Shown: in pieces, positions 50,698 through 59,761 of the stretch | How the letters are laid out: each line of letters starts with the position of its first letter | How positions within the stretch are numbered: the first letter of the stretch is position 1 | From: Tardiphaga sp. P9-11 | GTDB taxonomy: Bacteria > Pseudomonadota > Alphaproteobacteria > Rhizobiales > Xanthobacteraceae | DNA length: 64,000 bases | Assembly: GCF_008329525.1 (NCBI RefSeq) | Contig: NZ_NPKQ01000008.1 | Span: 62,001-126,000, forward strand | Direction: 5' to 3' | Program-made: the position numbers and the translations under genes | Notes under the pieces: model-generated | What the model was told of the DNA's origin: nothing | Database searches by the model: none | The model's input: only the letters and a program-made list of their open reading frames with translations

Positions 50698-51707
50698 TGG
50701 TCGAGATAGCCATTGGGATTTTTCCGCTGCCAGTTCCAGGCGTCGCGACACATCTCCGCAATGCCGCGCTTTGCGTGCCATCCGAGAATATCTGCTGCAA
50801 GCTCTACGCTTGCGTAGTAGCTGGCGATATCGCCGGGGCGTCGCGGCGCAAAAATGACAGGAATCATCTTTCCGCTCTCACGCGCATAGGCATCAACCAA
50901 CTCCAGCACGCTGGTGCCTTCTCCGGTTCCCAGATTGACCTTAAGGACCCTCTGCTTGTCGACACAGTCAAGGGCGGCGATATGGCCGGCGGCGAGATCG
51001 ACCACATGGACATAGTCACGTATGCCGGTGCCGTCCGATGTCGGGTAATCGTTGCCGTAGACATTGAGCTCGCGCAGTCGTCCAACAGCGACGCCCGAGA
51101 TATAGGGCATCAAATTACTAGGAACGCCATTCGGGTCTTCTCCGATCAGCCCGCTTTCGTGGCTGCCGACCGGATTGAAATAGCGCAGAACCGCGACATT
51201 CAATGGATTCAGGGAATGCGCAATGTCGCCCAGTAATTCCTCGGCTTGCATTTTAGTGCGGCCATAGGGGCTGAACGGCGCGAGTTTGTGGTCCTCCCGC
51301 AAGGGCAGCAAGTCCGGCTCGCCGTAGACGGTCGCCGACGATGAGAACACGATATCGCGCACGCCGGTCTGCTGCATGGCCTGCGCCAGCCTCAGAGTTC
51401 CCACTACGTTGCAATCGTAATACTCAGCCGACTTGCTGACGGAATCCGCGACCGACTTCAGTCCGGCAAGGTGAATGACGGCGCTGCAGCCATGCGCTGA
51501 CAGGGTCGATATCAACGTATTGAGATCGCGCACATCGCCTTTGACGACATCCGGCGCCGTGCCGGTGATCCGCCGGATCCGATTAATGACCTCGGGATGG
51601 CTGTTACAGAAATTGTCATAGACCACGACCTTGCGACCGGCGTGGATCAGCTCCACGCAGATATGCGAACCTATGAAGCCGGCGCCGCCTGTAATCATCA
51701 CCGTCAT
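50694..51707 (-). CDS. galE: UDP-glucose 4-epimerase
   Basis: Interconverts UDP-glucose and UDP-galactose (or the GlcNAc forms). The 337-residue protein has the NAD-binding start MITGGAGFIGSHICVEL, DVRD, the HLAGLKSVADSVSKSAEYYDCN segment, the catalytic SSSATVYGEP and SPYGRTK (Tyr and Lys of YxxxK), RYFNPVGSHESGLIGEDP and the DGTGIRDYVHVVDLA motif typical of GalE. ATG start with a normal gene end overlapping the next GTG. It feeds UDP-galactose into the leftward glycosylation set and possibly into the EPS locus. Confidence 0.95.
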   Translation of the reverse strand: MTVMITGGAGFIGSHICVELIHAGRKVVVYDNFCNSHPEVINRIRRITGTAPDVVKGDVRDLNTLISTLSAHGCSAVIHLAGLKSVADSVSKSAEYYDCNVVGTLRLAQAMQQTGVRDIVFSSSATVYGEPDLLPLREDHKLAPFSPYGRTKMQAEELLGDIAHSLNPLNVAVLRYFNPVGSHESGLIGEDPNGVPSNLMPYISGVAVGRLRELNVYGNDYPTSDGTGIRDYVHVVDLAAGHIAALDCVDKQRVLKVNLGTGEGTSVLELVDAYARESGKMIPVIFAPRRPGDIASYYASVELAADILGWHAKRGIAEMCRDAWNWQRKNPNGYLDQ

Positions 51708-51817
51708 ATTTGTCCTGCCTGGAAGCGGTCGGGTGAGCGCTGAGACTAGCTCTGTCAGCTTAATAAAACGGCAGTTCGTGGCAATAGCCGCCTTGGTTGG
51801 TAAGTCTTATCCGGAAA

Positions 51818-52783
51818 CTAGCCGATGCGTTTCAGCCGGTGCAGCGTCACTTCGGGTGGGCAGTTCAGTCGTACCGGGAGCAGGCTGGTGCCGACGCCGA
51901 CGGAGGTGTAGCCGGCCATGCCTTCATGGCGCCACGTGCCGTTGCCCATATGACGCGGCAGCACGGCTTCCAGCTTGATGGCGTAGCCGCCGGGCAGGCA
52001 GAGCTGGCCGCCATGGGTATGGCCGCTCAGCATTAGATCGAAATCATGCGCGGCCGCCTCGGCATAAGTCTCGGGCGTGTGCGACAACAGGATCGAGAAG
52101 GCGTCTTTCGGAATTTGCGACGCGACTTTGGGGATGTCGTCGGCAAGGTAGAAATGCGGATCGTCGACACCGGCGAGATAAATGTGCGCGTCGTCGCGGC
52201 TAATCGTCTCGCATTCGTTGAACATCATGCGGATGCCCATTGCTTCCAGCGCCGGCGTCATACGGATGCTGTCGTGATTGCCGAACACGCCATAGACGGG
52301 GGCGCGGAGCTTCGCGCGCAGCTCGCCGACCCCCTCGGTGGCGCGCTGATATGGTCCATAAGTCTTGCCGCGATAATCGCCGGTCAGGACGCAGATGTCG
52401 TAGTGGAGATCGCCGACGAAGGAGATTAAATGACGCAGTGCGTTTTCGCTGATATCGACATGGAGATCGCTGATATGCAGCACCGTAAAGCCGTCGAATG
52501 CCGCGGGCAGGCGCGGTGAGGCGACGATGTTCTCGCGGACCAACACGCGGTCGGCCTCGCGCCGGGCGCAGCCATAGAGCCCGGTGAGCTTGAGCACGGT
52601 GCGGACGATCGGCGGCGCGGTGAGCCAGTTCTCCAGATTGAAGAATAGCCGCCCTTGGCCGAACAGCTGGTGATCGTGATGGGTTTCGATCTCCAGCCGC
52701 GCCTTCACATGCGCAGCCCCGATCCGGTCGATCAGCGGGCGTAGCGCGCTGTCGTCGATCGGGAGATGCGGTGGTCGGGTCAA
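51818..52783 (-). CDS. Metallophosphoesterase (YkuE/LpxI-like calcineurin fold)
   Basis: About 321 residues from the TTG at 52783. The metal-site motifs are intact: LHISDLHVDI, LTGDYRGK, VFGNHDS, ILLSHTPE and LSGHTHGGQ, typical of calcineurin-like phosphoesterases. This set is nearest to YkuE-type phosphodiesterases (the GDY and HTHGGQL motifs). No signal peptide is visible. The start is uncertain: TTG at 52783 avoids overlap with the heme-binding-protein gene, whereas longer in-frame starts overlap it. The gene follows that gene by only eight bases, so they are co-transcribed. Confidence 0.87.
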   Translation of the reverse strand: MTRPPHLPIDDSALRPLIDRIGAAHVKARLEIETHHDHQLFGQGRLFFNLENWLTAPPIVRTVLKLTGLYGCARREADRVLVRENIVASPRLPAAFDGFTVLHISDLHVDISENALRHLISFVGDLHYDICVLTGDYRGKTYGPYQRATEGVGELRAKLRAPVYGVFGNHDSIRMTPALEAMGIRMMFNECETISRDDAHIYLAGVDDPHFYLADDIPKVASQIPKDAFSILLSHTPETYAEAAAHDFDLMLSGHTHGGQLCLPGGYAIKLEAVLPRHMGNGTWRHEGMAGYTSVGVGTSLLPVRLNCPPEVTLHRLKRIG

Positions 52784-52790
52784 TGTGGTT

Positions 52791-53222
52791 CTAGCCGGTG
52801 CTGGCCTTGAGCCCGGCCGCCTCGATGCCGGCGACAGCTGCGATCTCGTCATTGTCCGACGTATCGCCGGAAATGCCGATCGCGCCGAGCAGGCTGCCCG
52901 ATGCATCATGGATGAGGACGCCGCCCGGCACCGGGATCAGCGCACCGCGCGCCATGGTATTCACGGCATCGATGAAGAAGGGCTGCTCTTCGGCCCGCTT
53001 GAACAGCGCGCGCGAACCGAGCCCCATCGCAAGCGCGCCATAGGCCTTGCCGTGGGCGACTTCACCGCGCATCAGGCTGGTGCCGTCCTGCGCGATGGTG
53101 GCCTTCACGCAGCCGCGGGCATCGAGCACGGTGATGACCATAGGTTTGAGCTTCATCTCGACCACCTTGGCGAGGGCGCCATCGAGGATCTTGCGGGCTG
53201 TGTCGAGGGTGATGTCGGCCAT
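52791..53222 (-). CDS. GlcG/HbpS-family heme-binding protein
   Basis: 143-residue protein of the GlcG/HbpS (DUF336) family, often next to glycolate or hydroxyacid oxidation genes. Features are ITLDTARKILDGALAKVVEM, the GLGSRALFKRAEEQPFF segment and the Gly-rich C-terminus ALIPVPGGVLIHDASGSLLGAIGISGDTSDNDE. The ATG at 53222 starts the family sequence. It lies 11 bases downstream of the FAD/Fe-S dehydrogenase gene and probably forms an operon with it. Exact role is uncertain (heme or small-molecule binding), as in the family generally. Confidence 0.9.
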   Translation of the reverse strand: MADITLDTARKILDGALAKVVEMKLKPMVITVLDARGCVKATIAQDGTSLMRGEVAHGKAYGALAMGLGSRALFKRAEEQPFFIDAVNTMARGALIPVPGGVLIHDASGSLLGAIGISGDTSDNDEIAAVAGIEAAGLKASTG

Positions 53223-53233
53223 GTCGGTTGTTC

Positions 53234-56203
53234 CTAGTTGAGTGTGGAAGAATGGACGGTTGTTGCAGGCCCGTCGAGGCTCATGGCGAGCACGCGTGCG
53301 ACGTGCAGCGCATGGCGCGCGGCACCGTCGGCGATCTGGTGGCGGCAGGACGTGCCGTCGGCGACGATCAGCGTATCGGCGTCGGCCTTGCGCACGGCTG
53401 GCAGCAACGATGCTTCGGCCATCCGGATCGAGACATCGTAGGTATCGGCGCCATAGCCGAACGCGCCCGCCATGCCGCAGCAACTGGACTCGATGGTCTC
53501 GACCTTCAGATCCGGGATCAGGCGCAAGGCCTGCTCGACCGGCTTGAAAGCGCCGAACGATTTTTGATGACAGTGACCATGCACCATCGCCTTCGGCGCG
53601 ATCGGCTTAAGCGGCAATTGCAGCCGGCCGGCCTCGGCCTCGCGCACCAGGAATTCCTCGAACAGCATGGCATGGGCGCTGACGCTCTTGGCCGTATCGT
53701 CCGAGCGCAGCGACAGCAATTCATCACGCAGCGTCAGCAGGCAGCTCGGCTCAAGGCCGACGATCGGCACGCCGCGCGCGGCGAAAGGTGCATAGGTTGC
53801 GACCAGACGATCCAGCTCGGCGCGCGCCTGATCGACGAGGCCCGCGGAGAGAAACGTACGGCCGCAGCACAAGGCACGGCTGCTGCGATCCACGGGCGTC
53901 GGCAGATGCACGCGGTAGCCGCCGGCGATGAGAACGCGCAGCGCGTCATCGAGATTTTCACGCTCATAGGCGCGGTTGAAGGTGTCGGCAAACAGCACGA
54001 CCTCGTGGCCTTCCGCGGGGCCGACGGCGTCTGCGTCGCGATGAAACACATCGCGTCGCCATTCCGGCAGGCTGCGCTTGGCGCTGATGCCGGCATAGCG
54101 CTCCAGCAGGTTGCGCAGCAGCGGGCTCTTGTTGCGCAGATTTGCGAGCGGTGCGGCGCGTGCGGCCAGGGCAGCATAACGGGGGAGATAGCCGACGAGC
54201 CGATCACGCAAGGTGAGACCATGTTTGGTCGCGCGCGCCGCCAGCACTTCGATCTTCATCTTGGCCATGTCGACGCCGGTCGGGCATTCGTGGCGGCAGG
54301 CCTTGCAGGACACGCAGAGTTTCATCGTATCGACCATCGCATCCGACGTCAGCGCGTCCGGGCCGAGCTGGCCTGAAATTGCGAGGCGCAGCGTGTTGGC
54401 GCGGCCGCGGGTGACGTCTTTCTCGTTGCGCGTAGCGCGATAGGACGGGCACATCACGCCGCCCTCGAGCTTCCGGCATGTGCCGTTGTTGTTGCACATC
54501 TCGATGGCGCCTTGGAAGCCGCCGCCGGCGCCGGGCCATGCGGACCAGTCCAGCGCGGTCTTGAGGTCGCCGACGCGATAGTCCGGCTTGTAACGAAACA
54601 ACGAGCGATCATCCATCTTGGGCGGATCGACGATCTTGCCGGGATTCAGAACATTGCCGGGATCGAAGCGATGCTTCACTTCGGCGAAGTCGCTGATGAT
54701 ACGTTGGCCGAACATCTCGGCATGGAATTCCGAACGCACGAGACCGTCGCCATGTTCGCCGGAATGCGAGCCCTTGTATTCCCGGACCATCGCGAAGGCT
54801 TCTTCGGCGATGGCGCGCATTGCCTTGACGTCCTTGTCGAGCTTCAGGTTCAGCACTGGCCGGACATGCAGGCAGCCTTCCGATGCGTGCGCATACATGG
54901 TCCCGGTCGTGTCGTGCTTCCTAAAGATCGCAGAGAGGCGCTCGGTGTAATCAGCGAGATGCGGCAGCGGTACCGCGCAGTCCTCGATGAAGGACACCGG
55001 CTTGCCGTCCTGCTTCATCGACATCATGACGTTGAGGCCGGCCGCGCGAAACTCGGCGATGCCGGTCTGCAGCGCAGGCTCGGTGACGTCGACCACACCG
55101 CCCCATTTACGCGGCGGGTTGTTCCAGCCAAAGCCGAGATCGCCCATCAATGCGCCCAGCTCTTTCAGCTTGGCGGCATTCGCGGCCTGATCCTCCTCCG
55201 CGAATTCGACGATCAGCAGCGCATCGGGATCGCCGCGCACGGCGCTCTTGATGATCGGTTGGAACATCGCGATGTCGCGGCCGAGCGCGATCATGGTGCG
55301 GTCGACGAGCTCGACGGCGATCGGCTTCAGCTTGACCAGATGCTGAGTGGCATCCATCGCTTCATAGAAGCTGCCGAAGTGACAGACGCCGAGCGCCTTG
55401 CTGCCGATGAGCGGCCACAGCTTGAGTTCAACCTGCGTGGTGAAGGCGAGGGTGCCTTCGGAGCCCACGAGGAGATGCGCCATGTTGTTGGCGGTGTTGC
55501 GCGGTGTGAGCGCATCGAGATTGTAGCCGCCGACGCGGCGCTGCACTTGCGGGAAGCGTTCGGCGATTTCGGTGGCTTCGCGCTCGCCAAGCGCCAGCAT
55601 GTCGCGAAACAGGGCAGGTGCATCGTCGCCGGAATTCACTTCGCCGAAATGCAGCAGATTGCCGTCGGCCAACGCGGCGTCTATCGCGATGGTGTTGTCG
55701 CGCATGGTGCCATAGCGCAGCGATCGGCCGCCGCAGGAATTGTTGCCGGCCATGCCGCCGATGGTGGCACGTGATGCCGTGGAGACGTCGACAGGAAACC
55801 AGAGGCCGTGTTTCTTCAGTTGGCGGTTGAGATCGTCGAGCACGATGCCGGGTTCGACGATGCAGGTGCGGTTCTCGACATCGATCGAGATGATCTTGTT
55901 GAGATGCTTGGAAAGGTCGATGACGATGCCGTCATTGACGGTCTGTCCGCATTGCGAGGTACCGCCGCCGCGCGGCGTGACGATGCGGCCGTCGTCGCGA
56001 CAGATCGCCATTGCGCGCAAGGCTTCGTCGACGGTGCGGGGGACGACCACGCCGAACGGCACGATCTGGTAGAATGAGGCATCGGTGGCATAACGGCCGC
56101 GGTTGAAAGGATCGAAGAATACGTCGCCGGAGACTTCCCGCGACAGCTTGGTCGCCAGCGCGCTGTCTGCCGCCGTGCTCCGAATGATTGCCGCCTTCGC
56201 CAT
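53234..56203 (-). CDS. Fused FAD-binding and Fe-S 2-hydroxyacid dehydrogenase (GlcD-GlcF-like / D-lactate dehydrogenase type)
   Basis: 989 residues. The N-terminal part is a VAO/GlcD-type FAD domain (VVPRTVDEALRAM, PRGGGTSQCGQ, VEPGIVLDDLNRQL, GGMAGNNSCGGRSLRYG, VGSEGTLAF). The C-terminal part is GlcF-like, with CVSCKACRHECP and further cysteines (CNNNGTC, CPSY) for 4Fe-4S binding, and two CCG motifs (LCCGRTFL, SSCCGMAGAFGY) of the heterodisulfide-reductase type. Such fusions oxidise glycolate, D-lactate or other D-2-hydroxyacids and pass electrons to the respiratory chain. ATG at 56203. It faces the glyoxylate aminotransferase gene across a spacer with a GntR-type palindrome. Substrate unproven. 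Confidence 0.92.
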   Translation of the reverse strand: MAKAAIIRSTAADSALATKLSREVSGDVFFDPFNRGRYATDASFYQIVPFGVVVPRTVDEALRAMAICRDDGRIVTPRGGGTSQCGQTVNDGIVIDLSKHLNKIISIDVENRTCIVEPGIVLDDLNRQLKKHGLWFPVDVSTASRATIGGMAGNNSCGGRSLRYGTMRDNTIAIDAALADGNLLHFGEVNSGDDAPALFRDMLALGEREATEIAERFPQVQRRVGGYNLDALTPRNTANNMAHLLVGSEGTLAFTTQVELKLWPLIGSKALGVCHFGSFYEAMDATQHLVKLKPIAVELVDRTMIALGRDIAMFQPIIKSAVRGDPDALLIVEFAEEDQAANAAKLKELGALMGDLGFGWNNPPRKWGGVVDVTEPALQTGIAEFRAAGLNVMMSMKQDGKPVSFIEDCAVPLPHLADYTERLSAIFRKHDTTGTMYAHASEGCLHVRPVLNLKLDKDVKAMRAIAEEAFAMVREYKGSHSGEHGDGLVRSEFHAEMFGQRIISDFAEVKHRFDPGNVLNPGKIVDPPKMDDRSLFRYKPDYRVGDLKTALDWSAWPGAGGGFQGAIEMCNNNGTCRKLEGGVMCPSYRATRNEKDVTRGRANTLRLAISGQLGPDALTSDAMVDTMKLCVSCKACRHECPTGVDMAKMKIEVLAARATKHGLTLRDRLVGYLPRYAALAARAAPLANLRNKSPLLRNLLERYAGISAKRSLPEWRRDVFHRDADAVGPAEGHEVVLFADTFNRAYERENLDDALRVLIAGGYRVHLPTPVDRSSRALCCGRTFLSAGLVDQARAELDRLVATYAPFAARGVPIVGLEPSCLLTLRDELLSLRSDDTAKSVSAHAMLFEEFLVREAEAGRLQLPLKPIAPKAMVHGHCHQKSFGAFKPVEQALRLIPDLKVETIESSCCGMAGAFGYGADTYDVSIRMAEASLLPAVRKADADTLIVADGTSCRHQIADGAARHALHVARVLAMSLDGPATTVHSSTLN

Positions 56204-56435
56204 GGATACCCGCCTCGTCCCTCTATGGTCCTGTCTTGCATTCGGATTTCGGCTTGGCAACCCGGCGGTGCCGCACTCCGACGGGGGCAAGAAGGGGATA
56301 CGGGAGGGATAAGAATTCCTCATGGCTGCCCCACGTTTTTCTTCGGCGCTCTGGTATACCAGGCACGGGACAAGCCGTTTGAAAGGTGCTATCCGGGCAC
56401 TTCAATAAAAATGGACTCCCTGGGAAGGACGAGAC
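56204..56435. promoter_or_regulatory. Divergent promoter region of the hydroxyacid/glyoxylate genes
   Basis: About 230 bases between the leftward dehydrogenase gene and the rightward aminotransferase gene. It contains the CTGGTATACCAG palindrome and, downstream of it, a possible TTGAAA (56379) before TCAATA at 17-base spacing for the rightward gene. The ribosome binding site GGAAGGA precedes 56436. Confidence 0.4.
56351..56362. promoter_or_regulatory. Perfect GntR/FCD-type operator candidate
   Basis: CTGGTATACCAG is a perfect 12-bp palindrome whose TGGT-N2-ACCA core matches the operator style of FadR/FCD GntR regulators (such as those controlling glycolate or lactate genes). It lies in the divergent spacer, about 70 bases before the aminotransferase start and 150 before the dehydrogenase start. 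The regulator is not in the window. Confidence 0.5.
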
Positions 56436-57635
56436 ATGACCGTGCATACCGGAAGGCATTTCCTGCAGATTCCTGGTCCGACCAATGTACCCGACCGGGT
56501 GCTGCGGGCGATGGATATGCCCACGCTGGACCATCGCGGTCCCGAATTCGCCGAGCTTGGCCTCCATGTCATTGCTGCGATGCAGCGTGTGTTCCGGACC
56601 AAGCAGCCGGTGATGATCTATCCGTCCTCGGGCACCGGCGCCTGGGAAGCGGCCATCGTCAACACGCTGTCGCCGGGCGACAAGGTGCTTATGGCCGAGA
56701 CCGGCCAGTTCGCCACGCTCTGGCGGGGCCTCGCCGAGAAGTTCAAGCTCGACATCGACTTCGTCCCGGGCGACTGGCGCCACGGCGCCGATCTCGCCGA
56801 GATCGAGAAGCGTCTCGCCGCCGACAAGTCGCACGCCGTCAAGGCCGTGATGATCGTTCATAACGAGACCTCGACCGGTTGCGTCACCCATCCGCAGGAT
56901 GTCCGCAAGATCATGGACCGCGTGAAGCACCCGGCGCTGCTGATGGTCGACACCGTCTCCGGTCTCGGCTCGCTCGAATATGAACACGATGCCTGGGGCA
57001 TCGACGTCTCCGTCGCCGGTTCTCAGAAGGGCCTGATGCTGCCGCCGGGTCTCGGTTTCAACGCGGTGTCCGACAAGGCGCTGGCCGCCTCCAAGGCCAA
57101 CAGCTCGTTCCGGTCCTATTGGGATTGGGAAGAGATCATCAACGCCAACAAGCTCGGCTCCTGGCCCTACACGCCCGCCACCAATCTGCTCTACGCGCTG
57201 AAGGAAGGCGTGGCGATGCTGGAGGAGGAGGGGCTCGACAACGTGTTCGCGCGCCACAAGCGCCACGGCGCCGCCGCCCGCGCGGCCGTCAAGGCCTGGG
57301 GTCTCGAGACCGTCTCCATCGAGTCACATGATCACTCGCCGGCGCTGACCGCGGTGCTGATGCCGGACGGGCATGATGCCGACAAGTTCCGCAAGGTGGT
57401 GCTCGAAAACTTCGACATGTCGCTCGGCACCGGCCTCAACAAGTGGAAGGGCAAGATCTTCCGCATCGGCCATATCGGTCACTTCAACGATCTGATGCTG
57501 ATGGGCACGCTGGCCGGCGTCGAGATGGGTCTCGAACTCGCCAAGGTCCCGCATCGCGCCGGAGGCGTGATGGCGGCGATGGATGTGCTGACCGGCAAAA
57601 GCGTGGTGCCGATGACCAAAGCGGCGGTAGCCTAA
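56436..57635 (+). CDS. Serine/alanine-glyoxylate aminotransferase (class V)
   Basis: 399-residue PLP enzyme that aminates glyoxylate to glycine using serine or alanine. Motifs include FLQIPGPTNVPDRVLRAM, DHRGPEF, SSGTGAWEAA, HNETSTG, DTVSGLGS and VAGSQKGLMLPPGLGF with Lys198 as the PLP lysine, all typical of the SgaA/AGAT group. ATG has GGAAGGA upstream. Position opposite the 2-hydroxyacid dehydrogenase suggests that glycolate-derived glyoxylate is removed here. A clear terminator follows the gene. Confidence 0.93.
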   Translation: MTVHTGRHFLQIPGPTNVPDRVLRAMDMPTLDHRGPEFAELGLHVIAAMQRVFRTKQPVMIYPSSGTGAWEAAIVNTLSPGDKVLMAETGQFATLWRGLAEKFKLDIDFVPGDWRHGADLAEIEKRLAADKSHAVKAVMIVHNETSTGCVTHPQDVRKIMDRVKHPALLMVDTVSGLGSLEYEHDAWGIDVSVAGSQKGLMLPPGLGFNAVSDKALAASKANSSFRSYWDWEEIINANKLGSWPYTPATNLLYALKEGVAMLEEEGLDNVFARHKRHGAAARAAVKAWGLETVSIESHDHSPALTAVLMPDGHDADKFRKVVLENFDMSLGTGLNKWKGKIFRIGHIGHFNDLMLMGTLAGVEMGLELAKVPHRAGGVMAAMDVLTGKSVVPMTKAAVA

Positions 57636-57677
57636 AGCCCACGAATTCCCGTCTTTGAGGCCTAACAATCCATTGGA

Positions 57678-57705
57678 GGCTGGAGCATAATCGCTCCAGC
57701 CTTTT
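57678..57705 (+). terminator. Rho-independent terminator after the aminotransferase gene
   Basis: GGCTGGAGC and GCTCCAGCC form a perfect 9-bp stem around ATAATC, followed by TTTT. It begins 43 bases after the stop codon and is the best intrinsic terminator in the window, so the following hydratase gene needs its own promoter or read-through. Confidence 0.8.
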
Positions 57706-57746
57706 CAACATGTTGCGGCGGAACGCTGCACCAGAGGACGAATCAT

Positions 57747-58544
57747 ATGAACGCGCCGACTCCCGCCACCGAAGACCTGCTGTATTCCGTCGAGAACGGG
57801 ATTGCGAAGATCACGTTCAACCGCCCGCAGGCGCGCAATGCCATGCTGTTCTCGATGTATGAGCGCATGGCGGAGATCTGCCAGGCCGCCAATGAGGATC
57901 GCACGATCAAGGCGATCATCCTGACCGGCACCGGCGATAAGGCCTTCGCCTCGGGCACCGACATCTCGCAGTTCCGCGAATTCAAGACGGCGCAGGATGC
58001 GCTCGATTACGAAGCACGGATCGACCGTGTCCTCACCGCGTTGGAGACCTGCCGGGTGCCGACCATCGCCGCCATTGCGGGCGCCTGCACGGGCGGCGGC
58101 GCCGGCATCGCGGCCTGCTGCGACTTGCGCATCGGCACGGCTGCCACGCGCATGGGCTTCCCGATCGCGCGCACCCTCGGCAACTGCCTGTCGATGTCCA
58201 ATATCAGCCGCGTGATGGCACTGGTGGGGCCGGCCCGCACCAAAGATATGATTTTCACTGCGCGCCTCATTGAGGCTGATGAGGCGCTGGCGCTGGGTCT
58301 GGTCAACGAGATCGTGCCCGATGTCGAGACACTGCAGCGCCGCGCACTGGAACTTGCGCAACTGGTCGCCGGCCACGCGCCGATCACCCTCGAAGTGACC
58401 AAGGAAGCCGTGCGCCGGCTGCGCCCGACCCTGACCCGTGAGGAGGGCAAGGATCTCGTGCTCAAGGCCTATATGAGCGAGGACTTCCGCGAGGGCATGG
58501 ATGCCTTCCTGAACAAGCGCAAGCCGAACTGGCAGGGCAAATAA
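57747..58544 (+). CDS. Enoyl-CoA hydratase/isomerase family protein
   Basis: 265-residue crotonase-fold enzyme. It has ITFNRPQARNAMLFSMYERMAEI, IILTGTGDKAFASGTDISQF and the oxyanion-hole loop IAGACTGGGAGIAACCDLRIG, and a C-terminal GMDAFLNKRKPNWQGK. The position of the first catalytic Glu is not standard, so the exact reaction (hydratase, isomerase or lyase) is open. It stands between the glyoxylate aminotransferase and the tripartite transporter genes, which suggests a CoA-ester step in the catabolism of the imported acid. The ATG at 57747 is preceded by AGAGGAC. Confidence 0.9.
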   Translation: MNAPTPATEDLLYSVENGIAKITFNRPQARNAMLFSMYERMAEICQAANEDRTIKAIILTGTGDKAFASGTDISQFREFKTAQDALDYEARIDRVLTALETCRVPTIAAIAGACTGGGAGIAACCDLRIGTAATRMGFPIARTLGNCLSMSNISRVMALVGPARTKDMIFTARLIEADEALALGLVNEIVPDVETLQRRALELAQLVAGHAPITLEVTKEAVRRLRPTLTREEGKDLVLKAYMSEDFREGMDAFLNKRKPNWQGK

Positions 58545-58647
58545 CAGTCAAATTCAAGGGGCGGGTGACGGGGTCCAAATTCCGTCGCCTGACCATTCGG
58601 CGGGGAGACCCCTGACCAAAGTCGGCATGGGCATGCGCGGGGCATGC

Positions 58648-58676
58648 TTGAACTCACATCCAAATCCTCGCACAAT
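58648..58676 (+). promoter_or_regulatory. Sigma-70-like promoter candidate for the transporter operon
   Basis: TTGAAC and CACAAT are separated by exactly 17 bases, about 60 bases upstream of the tctC-like start. The -10 box is poor, so this is only a candidate. Confidence 0.3.
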
Positions 58677-58738
58677 GGAATAGAACCAACAAAAACGGCA
58701 ACGTCCAACGTTCGCTTGCGTCTACAGGGAAGAAACCA

Positions 58739-59746
58739 ATGTCCAAGTCGATCAGGGCCACAGCTGCGCTTGCAGCCGTGCTCGCCAGCGCGCCCATCCT
58801 CTCATCGGCCACGTCGCCGGCCATGGCCTGGGAGCCGACGAAGCCCGTCGAAATCGTGGTTGCAGCGGGTGCCGGCGGCGCCTCCGACCAGATGGCGCGC
58901 ATGATGCAGGCCGCGATCCAGAAGAACAACCTGATGAAGGCGCCCGTGGTAGTGTCGTTGAAGGGCGGCGCATCGGGTGCGGAAGCGCTGATCTACATGA
59001 AGTCCAGCGACGGTGACGCCAACAAGGTGCTGATCGCCTATTCGCTGATCTACATGCTGCCGCTGTCCGCCAAGATCCCGTTCAACTGGCGCGATCTCAC
59101 GCCGGTTTCCGTCGTTGCGATGGATCAGTTCGTTCTGTGGGACAATGCGTCAGGCGCCAAGACCGTGAAGGAATTCATCGCGGCGGCCAAGGCAGCATCG
59201 TCGCCGTTCAAGATGGGCGGCACCGGCTCCAAGCGTGAAGACCACGTGCTGACCGTGTTCATGGAAAAACAGACCGGCGCCAAGTTTTCCTATCTGCCCT
59301 ACAAGTCGGGCGGCGAGGCGGCGACGCAATTGGTCGGCAATCACACCGAAGCCAACGTCAATAACCCCAGCGAGAATCTTGAGGTCTGGCGCGCCGGTCA
59401 GGTGCGTGCGCTCTGCGTCTTCGACAAGGAACGCATCTCCTACAAGACCAAGGTCACCGAGACGCAATCGTGGAACGACATCCCGACCTGCAAGGAAGAG
59501 GGCCTCGACGTGCAGTATCTGATGCTGCGCGCCATGTTCCTGCCCGGCAAGGTGACGCCCGAGCAGCAGGCTTTCTATGTCGACCTGTTCGAGAAGGTGA
59601 CCAAGACGGCCGAATACAAGGACTATATGGAGAAGCAGGCGCTGAAGCCGATCTTCCTGAAGGGGCCGGAGATGCTCAAGTTCCTCGAAGAGGACGATGC
59701 GCTCAACAAGTCGCTGATGACCGAAGCGGGATTCGTCGCGAAGTAG
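58739..59746 (+). CDS. tctC: Tripartite tricarboxylate transporter substrate-binding protein (TctC/Bug)
   Basis: 335-residue periplasmic binding protein with a signal peptide (MSKSIRATAALAAVLASAP to SPAMA-W). The mature start KPVEIVVAAGAGGASDQMAR is the Bug-family ligand-loop motif. Also visible are PYKSGGEAATQLVGNH and a long C-terminal helix. It captures a small carboxylate and delivers it to TctAB. The whole transporter is encoded in order C-B-A, with a repeat element inserted between C and B. The ligand cannot be named; nearby genes suggest a short hydroxy- or dicarboxylic acid. Confidence 0.93.
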   Translation: MSKSIRATAALAAVLASAPILSSATSPAMAWEPTKPVEIVVAAGAGGASDQMARMMQAAIQKNNLMKAPVVVSLKGGASGAEALIYMKSSDGDANKVLIAYSLIYMLPLSAKIPFNWRDLTPVSVVAMDQFVLWDNASGAKTVKEFIAAAKAASSPFKMGGTGSKREDHVLTVFMEKQTGAKFSYLPYKSGGEAATQLVGNHTEANVNNPSENLEVWRAGQVRALCVFDKERISYKTKVTETQSWNDIPTCKEEGLDVQYLMLRAMFLPGKVTPEQQAFYVDLFEKVTKTAEYKDYMEKQALKPIFLKGPEMLKFLEEDDALNKSLMTEAGFVAK

Positions 59747-59761
59747 ATGCTTTCTTACGTT

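Noticed and set aside
54512-55774. Long open frame (420 codons) on the + strand opposite the FAD/Fe-S dehydrogenase
   Set aside because: It is an antisense shadow of a GC-rich gene: His/Arg/Asp-rich, no family features and the minus-strand gene is unambiguous.
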